A stretch of 64,000 bases of DNA. It comes from Lepisosteus oculatus. Its lineage: Eukaryota; Chordata; Actinopteri; Semionotiformes; Lepisosteidae. Of the stretch, positions 54,790 to 64,000 are shown one piece after another. The translations under genes and the position numbers were made by a program. The stretch is taken from assembly GCF_040954835.1 (NCBI RefSeq), contig NC_090709.1:40404975-40468974 (forward strand), in the 5' to 3' direction. Below the pieces are notes generated by a model that saw only the letters and a program-made list of their open reading frames with translations, had not been told where the DNA came from and ran no database searches. Numbering within the stretch: the stretch's first letter is position 1; each line of letters opens with the position of its first letter.

Positions 54790-57700
54790 CACATAATACA
54801 GTACCCAGGAACAGGTCAACATCTCAAAAGCTAAAGCTTAAAAAAAAAAGGCCAGTTAGTCCATTACAGCACCATAATGATGAATAGAGAATGGAGGATT
54901 AAAATACTAGTAAGAGTTTAGTACAGATGTCTAACCCCTTCCCAATAGAACAGTCCCCAACTGTGGTACAGTACAGATAACAGTTCAGAGTACAGCAGAC
55001 AGGTGTGGTTTTACAACAGCAGCCCTGAGCTCAGGCAGCAAACCACAGTACATTATAGACATTTGACTATTACAATCAGTCAACTACAGGTGACAGTTTG
55101 GGACAAGTCTGCATCTTACACTGCAATACAATAAACACTGGTGTGGTGACAGTTTTAGACATAGGTGAGTATTGCACTGAAGCACAGACCAGGGTATTAT
55201 AGCACAATCCAGATAGCCAAACAGAGGGGAGTACAGGACACAGGGCTAAGACTTACAATTAATCAACGACAGATGACTGTTTCAGATAGAAATCTGTTAT
55301 ACTCGGCGACAGTAAAGAGAATGATTACATCATAAAAGTAACAGTCTAGTAGACTAGTCCATGTATTGCACTTGTAAATTCCACAGGCTTAAGTAAGACT
55401 TAACAGCACTGGTGTCAGGTTTAGACAAAAGTGAGTATAACAAGCCCACAGCAGTAATGGTTCACATAATACAGCACACAGGGTTGTGTATTACAGTCAC
55501 ATACAGATGCCATTGTCCTATAATCCACAATGCCTGTTTAACACTGAAATACAGTACAGAAGAAATGTTACAGTATAGTACAAGTGACAGTTCAGTACAG
55601 CAGTCTATCCATTTTAACACCATACACTACAGCAGTCAGAGTATTAAGGAACAGTACAGATGACACTGACACACCAGTCAATTTTACAACAGTACACAGG
55701 GCTGAGTATTACAATCAAGTACAGATGACATTGTCAGATCAAAAATCATCTTTTACTCGCAAATATGGTAAAGAGTGATTACAACAGTGTAAAAGTGACA
55801 GTTCAGAAGACTAGTCCACATTTTACAATACACAGGTTAAGTATTACAGAACAGCACAGGTGACTGTTTTAAGTATTACAACCCCACAATGGTAACCGTT
55901 CACATAATACAGTACACAAGGCCAAGTATTACAATCGGGTACAGATGACATTGTCCTATAATCCACAATGCCTGTTTAACACTGAAATACAGTACAGAAG
56001 AAGTGTTACATTATAGTACAAGTGACAGTTCAATATACCAGTCCATCTACTCCAACACCATACACTACAGCGGTCTGAGTATTAACAAACAGTACAGATG
56101 ACAGTTCAACACACCAGTCTTAATTTTACAACAGCACAGTACACAGGGCTGAAGGTTTCAACAGTTTAAGTAGGAACCTACATCAGCAGCTGTAGGCAGC
56201 ACAGGAACAAGTCCAGGTTTCTTCCCTGCTGAAAAGAGAAGAAAGGAAACAATATTTCAGCTGCAGTATGACAGTTCAGTATTAGAGTAGAGTACAGGTT
56301 TCAGTTTGGCACACTGGGTGTATTATTACTTTGTAGTAAAGTACCCATGGCTAGATATTACAACAACACAGAAGACAGGTCTGAGTACTACAATAGATTA
56401 CAGGTGACAGTTTGGCACACTGCTGTGTTTATTACACTGTCATACAACAGACAAGGCTGGTGCAACAATACAAGTGACAGTTCACATTACTCTACAGTAC
56501 ACAGGTCTGGGTATTACAACAACATAGGAAACATTTAACAGAACAGCACAGTACACAGGGGTGAGTATTACACTAGAGCACAGGTGACAGTTGTGGTCAG
56601 AAGTCTGACTGTTACACTGAAATACAGGACAGAGGGTGACTGTTACAACAGTGTACAAGTGACACTGCACTACACCACTCCATATATTAGAACAGAGTAC
56701 AGTACACAGGGCTGAGTATTATAATAGGACAGTTGAAATTTCAGCACCGAGACTTGAGTATTCAAGTACACTGCAGGTGAAGGTTTCAGCAATGGTTGTA
56801 TCACTGAGTAGTGAAGTTCAGTCTGAACACGAGATCAGCACACTGGCTGAAGTAGTTTAGTACAGCCCAGTGAGAGTAGAGAAGACAGGTTTGAGTATTA
56901 AAGCACAGTAAAAGGGGAGAGTTCAGCACACCTGAAGTATTTTAGTACTGTCCACCTGAGAGCTGACCACAGATCTGAGTTTTTTTTTTTTTAAAAAGGT
57001 GAGAGTAAAGCACACAGGTGTGTCGTTGAGTATTGAAACTCAGTCAAGGTAAGAGTGTAGCACACATTTGAGTATTGAAGTACAGTATAGATGAAGGTCC
57101 AGCATACACGTCACTGAAAAATTACACATCCACACCAGTGAGAGATCAGCACACTGGTTTAAGGATTAAAGCTCAGTTCATTGCAAAATAGTACCAGTCA
57201 GACATGCGAGGTCACAGACCTGAGTATTACAACACAGTACAGGTTACAGTTCATCCCACAGGGCTGAGTATCCTAATAGTACAGTTGACACTCCAGCACA
57301 CAGATTTAAGTATTAAAATACACTGCTTGTGAAGGTTTAGCCTACATGTGTGGCACTGAGGATTAAAGCTCACTAACAAGTTAGGGATCAGCACCCTGGT
57401 TTCACTTTTATAGTACAGGTGTGTCATTGATTAAAACTCAGAGGTAAGAGTGTAGCACACAGATTTGAGTATTGAAATTCACTACAGATGAAGGCTCAGG
57501 ATACACATCTCTGAATATTGAAGCTCAGTACAAGCTCACCTCCCTGGTTTAAGTATTTCAGTACAGTCCAGGTGAGACCTGATGACACAGATTGAAGTAG
57601 AAAAGCATAATCAGTCAATGTAAGAGTTAAGTTCACAGGTTTAAGTATTACCACACATTACAACTCAGTGGAGAGGAGAGTTCAGAACACAGGTTAAAGT

Positions 57701-58520
57701 ACTTAAAACGCACAAAAAAGTACCCATTCTGTTGAGTACACTCCAGGTGAGAGATGAGCACACAGGTATCAGTACTGACGCACAGGAAAGAGCACTGGTT
57801 TAGTTTTTTAGTCCAGAGCTGACCACACAGATCCGAGAAATAAAAAAATGTAAAACAAGAGTAAAGCCCACAGGTGTGTCAGAGTATTAAAACTCAATCA
57901 AGGTAAGAGTGTAGCACACAGATTTGAGATTTAAAGAACACTGCAGGTTCAAGTTAAGCATACTGGTGTGTCACAGAATATTAAAGCTCACTTACAAGGT
58001 AGGGATCAGCACAGCGATTTAATTATTTTAGCCCAGTCCAGGTGGGAGCTGAGCAGAGTTTCCGTATTCGAGCACAGTCAAGGTGAGAGTTTAGCACACA
58101 GGTGTATCACACTGGTTTAAGTATGATAGTCCAGTCCACATGAGGGGTCAGTACACACTTGAGTATGAAAGCACAGTAATAGGTGAGAGTTCAGCACTCG
58201 TGTGTCAATGTGAGAATTAAATTAAGTACAAGTTCAGCACCCTGGTTTCAGTATTACAGCACAATCCACAGGATAGCTCAGCACACAGGTCTGTCATTGA
58301 GAATTAAAGCTCAGGACAGGAGAGAGTTACTTATACAAGTGTGAGGATTACCAGTATTATCGCTCAGTGGAGATGGGAGGACAGTACACAGGTTTGGGTG
58401 TTCAAGTATTATATAGGAAAGACTTCAGCACCCTGGTCTATATCATTGAGTAACAACGCTCACTACAGGTGACAGTTCAACACACAGACGAAGTGTATTA
58501 AGGTACAATACTCTTGAGAA
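54790..58520 (-). repeat. Degenerate TGTACTGTAATACTCA-type repeat, right arm
   Basis: Mirror of 44,560-47,860, seen as GAGTATTACAGTACAGGTGA-type text. No coding signal. Confidence 0.8.
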
Positions 58521-58779
58521 CTGAGTACACCATTGTCAACACTCCATTCCCTACAGTACAGCCACTGATAACCATGATCAGAACAGTCCATCTGAGCAAA
58601 GTACCTCACTCTGGGGTACAAGACTGTGTCCCCTCTGGAATCAAACCAGTCAAAAAGCCCTGTTTAATACTGCAGAAGTGTAGTGTTTTACAGAGCACAA
58701 GCAGCTGGACTGAGAGAAAGACACACAGCTCAAGAGACAGGTGGAGAGACATCACAGAGACCGACACAAGGAGGAAGAG

Positions 58780-61400
58780 AAAGACAGGAAAGAGCTTCTC
58801 ACCTCCATTCCAACTCCCAGCCATACCCATCTTCCCACCAGCAGCCTCTGGTCAGCCTTGAAAACAATACAGGAGAGAGAGTTCAGCATCAATCCCAACA
58901 CCACACCTGCCTCTCAACTGTCTGCTTGTGGACATCCTGGAAAATTAGGGACAGGGTTCAAACTTCATACACAATGTCAGACTCTGCACTTTTCCTGGAA
59001 ATTAAGGAAAAAAAAAAACAGGGAGAGAGCAGCTAACCACTATCCCAACACCTCATGCATACCCGTCTTCCCACTGGCAGCCTCAGGACATTCTGGAAAG
59101 CCACAGAAATGAACAGGACTGAGCATCAACCTCCATCCACACTGGTCTTGACTTTTCTGGACATCCCGGAAAATTAGACAAAAGAAACAGGAGACAGCAT
59201 CCAAACCCCAGTCTACCACCCCATCTATTCCGGTCTTCCTCAGAATATCCTGGAAAATGTGGGAACGAGACTACAGGAGAGGGTTTAATCTCCATCCATA
59301 CCAGTCTTCCCACTATCAGCCTCTGGCCAATTAAGGGAAATACAGTCCAATGAGTCCAGTGTCAACCCCAACACCTCTTTCATACACATCTTCCCACTGG
59401 CAGCCTCTGCACTCTGGAAGATTAGGGGAAGAGAGACAGGAGTGAGCATCCAACCTCCATTCCAACTCCTCATCCATACCCGTCTTCCCACTGTCAGCCA
59501 CTGGACAATCTGGAAAACTACAGAGATGATCACAGGACAGAGCGTCAACCTCCATCCACACTGGTCTTCCCCCTGGCTGTTTTCTGGACATCCTAGACAC
59601 CATCTGAACTCCAATCCATCTTCCCATCTATAATGGGTCTTCCAACTGTCAATTCTTTTGGACATCCTGGAAAATTAGGAAAAAGATTACAGGAGAGGGT
59701 AACCAACCTCTATCCCAACTGCCAGCCATACCCATCTTCCCAGTGGCAGCCTCTGGCCAGCCTAGAAAATGGAAAAGATCACAGGAGAGATCATCCCACC
59801 TCTATCCCAAATCCTCATCCATACCAGTCTTCCCACTGTCAGCCACTGGACAACTCATCTGTCTGCATCCGGCCATTCTGGAAAACTACAGCAATGAACA
59901 CAAGATAGAGCATCATCCTCCATCCACACTGGTCCCCCCACTGTCTGTCCCTGCATTGGAGTCCATCTTAACCTTTGACCCCTGACATTTTGATGTTTGA
60001 CCTCAGAGAGCAGGAGACGCTGCTGGAGACAGGAGAGACCAATCCCCATTCTATCTTCCTATCCATACCCGTCTTCCCACTGGACATCCTGGAAAATTAG
60101 GGAAAAGAGACAGGAGAGAACGTCAACCTCCATTCCAACTCCCCTTCCATACTGTTATTTTTACAGGCATCCTAGAAAGTCAGGGAAAAGATAAGAGAAC
60201 ATCCAACCTCTATCCCAGCCATACTTGTCTCTCCACTGTCTGCCCCTGGACATCTTGGAAAATGAAGGAACAGAAAACAGGAGAGGGTTCAGTCTTCATA
60301 CATACATGTCTCCCCAGTGTCAGCCGCCGGACTTACTGGAAAATGGAAAAGGGCATCCCATCTCCATCCCAGGACACGCTGCTGTAGGCTACACAGCTGT
60401 GACAGCTGGTTCGTGTGTCTGAGGGCAGCAGTCTGGCTCTGCAGTCTCTCTGTGCCTCGTCATCCGTCTTCAGCCCAGCGTTCACCTGTCACTCAAGATT
60501 GTGTTAATTCAACAATAATACTTCACCAGGCTCCAATATCAATACTAGTAACTTTATAACTGTACTCCTCTCACTAGTAGGGCTGTGTGTTCATGTCCTG
60601 AGTGGGACACAGGAGTGACAGGACTAACCTGACCTTGTGCTCGAGCTGGACTCGGGTTCGAGAGTGTAGTGTCAACAGCACACTGACCAGGATCTTGTGG
60701 GCGAGAAACAACAGGAGGTCAGGACACAGCCCTGAGGGTCACCCCCTGGAGCCCCGATAGGAGGAGTCCACTGGCTCTCCGCCTGGAGCTCATCTCTAAG
60801 GAGCAGCCTGAATCAGGGTCACCTGCAGCTCTTCGTCATCATGGTCATCCTCACAGGCTCCAGCAGGCAGGAGATCAGGACACCCTGGATGTCTCCTCAA
60901 GATGACTCCTGCTCTGTCCCCTCGGAGTCTGTGGATCCAGATTGGTCCAATCAGCACCAATCATGTAAGACCAGCGTCACCTGCGAGGGACAGCCAGTGA
61001 AGGAGAGACTCGCCTCCATCCCAACTCCCAGCCATACCCGTCTTCCCACTGGCAGCCTCTGGCCACCTCGGAAAATTAATGAATAACAGTCCAATGTCAA
61101 TACCAACATCCTGGAAAACTAGGAAAAGAGACAGGAGGAAGCACCCAACTCCCGATTTATCTTCCCCATCCATACCTGGCTCTTCACCGGCAGCCTCTGG
61201 ACAGCTTGGAAAATTAAAGAAAATACAGGGGAGGGTATAATTTTCACACACACCCGTCTTCCTACAGTCCGCCTCATCATGGAAAATATGGGACAAGAGA
61301 GTATCCCACTTCCATTCCAACTCCCCAGTCTTCCCAGCACCAGTCTTCCTAGTGTTAGTCTCTGGACATCCTGGAGAATTAAGGAAAATAATCCAGCAGA
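58780..61400 (-). repeat. About 95-bp repeat with CTGGAAAA, right arm
   Basis: Mirror of 43,060-44,360 (CATCCTGGAAAATTAGG, CATACCCGTCTTCCCACTGG, CAGCCTCTGG). A second stretch at 61,015-61,400 follows a copy of the outer block, showing the array was duplicated with it in this arm only. Confidence 0.82.
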
Positions 61401-62240
61401 GAGAGTCCAGCCTATACCCGATCTCCACCCATACGTGTTGTGAACTGACGTGCCCACTGACCTCAGACCTGGACAGCTCCCGGGCTCGGTAACCCGCTCT
61501 GTAGAGTGTAGAGGAGAAGGGCAGCTCTCCGCAGACCACAGTGGCCCTGAAAGCAAGGAAACAGCACCTGTGTGCTCTGGATGTGGACAGAAGGGACACT
61601 GAAAGTCCCCCAGTTTGTGTCCCATCCCCCCAGTGAAAGGTACTCCGATACTGTACATCCCACACCTGACTCACCCAGGTGACACCAGCGATCCTCTGAC
61701 TCCAGGGAGGGTCTCCTCCCAGTGACGACTGTGGGAAGATCCGACAGCACACAGCCGCTGGGAAGACCTGCGCTGCGGTCATGGAGATCAGGAGGAAGAC
61801 CCTGAAGCAGACGGGACCGTCAGAACCGAGGGACCCAGCTCGAGGCTGGCCGTGGGTAGTGCTGAGGAGTCACCGAACCCATCCTGGTGGACTCCTCTCA
61901 AGATCCCGATACGAGCTCCCAGGAGTCGGGATGAGAGGAGTCCCAGCACAGTCCCGTGAGGGTTCGAGAGGAGGTCGACTGGAACGACAATGGTGGAGAA
62001 CACAGGAGACACACAAGAGGTGTATTTCACAAGACTGGCTCAATCAGTTGTGCTCCTGCAGAAAATAACAGCAATACTGCTTCTGTTGGTCTTGCTCCAG
62101 CTAAAAATAACACTACTTCTAGTGCAAGTGGGGCTAATAAAAAAAATCAACTATTAATACTGATAATAAATCTAACAATATTTCCTCAAGTACAAATATC
62201 AATACTGGTAGAATATTAACGGTTCTCCTCTCACTAGTAG
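61400..62240. other. Right-arm-only segment
   Basis: No counterpart is seen in the left arm. A minus-strand frame stays open from 61,782 to 60,961, beginning MTAAQVFPAAVCCRIFPQSS, but I recognise no domain and it runs into the 95-bp repeats. The last 180 bases are AT-rich. Confidence 0.4.
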
Positions 62241-62342
62241 GGCTGTGTGTTCATGCCCTGAGTGCGACACAGGAGTGAGGACTAACCTGACCTTGTGCTC
62301 GTGCTGGAGGCTGGTGTTGGACTCGGGTTCGAGAGTGTAGTG

Positions 62343-63491
62343 TCAACAGCACACTGACCTTGATCTTGTGGGTGAGAGACAGCAGGAGGTCAGGACACAG
62401 CCCTGAGGGTCACCCCCTGACACCCCGACAGGATGAGTCCTCTTGGGGCTCCGGATCTCCACCTGGACCAGGGGCATCGGCAGCTCTTTATCAAGATCAT
62501 CCTCATCCTCACAGGCTCCAGCAGGCAGGGAGGAGGAGGAAGGCAGTCGGGACATCCTGTCTGTCTTCCCAAGACGACTCCTGCTCTGCCCCCTGGGAGT
62601 GTGTCGATCCCAGATTGGTCTGATTGGATCCCTGCAGGACCGATGAAGACCAGCGTCACCTGTGAGGGAAATCCAGCGAAGGAGAGACTCGCCTGCTCTG
62701 CACTTACCTGCCTGGCTGATGGGGGGGTCCCCTGTTCCCCTGTCCTCTAACTGCAGGTCTGGGGGTGCCCTCTCCAGCCTGGTACAGTGTTGCCCCACTT
62801 CACCCCTGGCTGCCTGATCCCGTTTCCCCAACACGGGGGGCAGCTCCCCCATTCCCAGTCCCTCCCCACCTGTCCCACAGCCTCCCTGACCTCTCCCTGC
62901 CTGCAGGGTCAGGTTCCTCCTGCAGGAGCTGTGTCTGGTGGGAATAAACAGGCCTGAAGGCAGCCTGTGCTCCACCGAGTCCCGACTGCTCCGGTCCAGA
63001 GCTGCTGTTCTGGTGACCCGTCCTGGAGAAACACAGGCGTGTTGTCCACAGGCTCTCTCCCCTTCAGAGGTTCTGACACCCCTGGGCTCCTCTTCATTGT
63101 TGTGGCACAACTGGGCTCCTCCTCCTCTTTGTTCCAACACCCCTGGGTGTCCAGGTGCCAGGCTCCTCCTCCTGGTCAGCCAGAGTCTCCGGGGGGGTCC
63201 AGACGCTGGGCTCCTCCCAGAGTCGAGGTCCAGGAGGAGTTTCTTCCTGTTGGCTTCTCCCAGATCTTCCAGACTCCTCAGGCCTGAGCCGGGCTGGGAG
63301 GAGGGAACCTTCCCTGAGATCCTGGAGCCCGACGTCCAGATGAGACGACCGGAGAGATGGAGCCGATGGGGGAGGATGAGGGCGTCAGGGCTCCTGGTGT
63401 CCGACTGGGAGAGAGCTCCGATGTTGGGGCGTCTGTCCTTCCTCTTGACTTTAAGTTCTCCCTCAAATAATTTGGTAGCCCGATAACCCAA
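62343..63491 (-). other. Long open frame of unknown significance, outer right arm
   Basis: An open frame of about 382 codons without a good ATG at its start. It contains LEDLGEANRKKLLLDLDSG and SSRDSVEHRLPSGLFIPTR. The mirrored left-arm sequence keeps parts of the same reading (LGEANRKKFLLDLDSGRS) but is interrupted by stops. No domain recognised. It could be a relic of a coding exon or chance in GC-rich DNA. Confidence 0.2.
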
Positions 63492-63529
63492 CTCTTGCTC
63501 TCAGCCAGTTGGTACCCCAAAACCCCCTG

Positions 63530-64000
63530 CTCTCATCAAGACAATGATTAGCTTAGTAATTAACAATTACTATAAACATCGAGTACATTGAATATCCAGG
63601 ACAAAAAATATCCAGGATAGAGATTGACTAGTAATTCCAGGGAACTTGTACAATAACCATTGAAGACAAACACTGGCTTAGTGTTGAACAGTTATGGTGA
63701 AGACCCAGTAGAGTCAAGTCAGTAATCATTCAGGAAAGAAACTGACTAGTTGAGTGATGAACACTACAGTGAATATCTGTCAAAGTGACTAACCAGTACA
63801 GTGAATTTCCAGGAAATATTCAGGAGAGAGTATGTGTATGTGACAGACCAGCACAGTGAATATGTAGTAAAGCACTTCAGTAAACTGTAAGGGACTACAG
63901 TTCCACTGAATGAACAGCAAACACAAAATAACTAAATCAAGGAAAAAATAGTTTACCAACTAAACAGTACAGTTCCTATCCAAGAAAAGGGCTCCATGTT
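63530..64000 (-). repeat. Degenerate ATTCACTGTAC-type repeat beyond the right arm
   Basis: Text such as GTACAGTGAATTTCCAGGAA and CAGGAAAGAAACTGACTAGT resembles the reverse complement of 40,632-41,700. The inverted homology thus probably continues to and past the window edge. Confidence 0.65.

Larger units (their letters stand above)
51277..63452 (-). repeat. Right arm of giant inverted repeat
   Basis: Reverse complement of the left arm, but about 2.7 kb longer. Divergence appears low near the centre and higher outwards. The extra length is mainly an additional copy of the block that begins near GGCTGTGTGTTCATG (60,581 and again 62,241), plus right-arm-only DNA at about 61,400-62,060. Confidence 0.92.

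Noticed and set aside
60961-61782. 273-codon minus-strand frame starting MTAAQVFPAAV
   Set aside because: It starts in private right-arm DNA but reads on into the 95-bp repeat. No recognisable domain or splice structure.
41814-63452. Inverted repeat as a viral or phage genome end or transposon with terminal repeats
   Set aside because: No viral, integrase or transposase coding sequence is seen. The arms are block-for-block duplicates of host-like repeat DNA.

Overview
The window looks like vertebrate, most likely ray-finned fish, genomic DNA. It has GT-AG introns, phase-1 immunoglobulin (Ig) exons, polyadenylation signals, CpG-rich exons, fish-type retroelement tails and very dense minisatellites. 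Linkage of DHX16 with Ig-superfamily receptor genes suggests an MHC-like neighbourhood, because in human DHX16 lies in the MHC on chromosome 6. A non-teleost fish (gar, bowfin or sturgeon type) is my guess from the repeat flavour. It is inference only.

Layout. 1-2.6 kb: last three exons of DHX16 (+). 2.6-7.4 kb: a CTCF-like motif and several minisatellites. 7.4-10.4 kb: a gene for a RING-finger membrane protein (+), with a probable 2 kb 3' UTR. 10.4-17.6 kb: long tandem arrays. 18.2-24.2 kb: a five-exon gene on the minus strand for an inhibitory Ig receptor: signal peptide, one V domain with a germline J-like motif, a transmembrane segment and two ITIMs. 25.2-27.4 kb: a SINE-like repeat and a decayed LINE. 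27.6-31.6 kb: a second Ig gene (+) with interferon-type motifs upstream, one V domain, three tandemly duplicated Ig exons, a membrane segment and a very short tail. 33.8-39.2 kb: minisatellite, LINE tail and a complex satellite. 39.24-39.53 kb: a broken Ig fragment that joins an exon of the second gene's type to a V-exon remnant. 41.8-63.5 kb: a giant inverted repeat with arms of about 9.4 and 12.2 kb around a 22-base spacer at 51,255-51,276.

The two intact Ig genes and the fragment suggest a small, actively duplicating family of cell-surface receptors linked to DHX16. The minus-strand gene resembles NKp30 and the Xenopus MHC-linked XMIV genes in its unrearranged VJ-like domain, but it carries inhibitory tail motifs. 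Most of the remaining sequence is tandem repeat. Two arrays appear to be local amplifications of modules of one dispersed element, and the DHX16 array is built from a splice-acceptor region.

I could run no alignment. Copy numbers, periods and identities are by eye.
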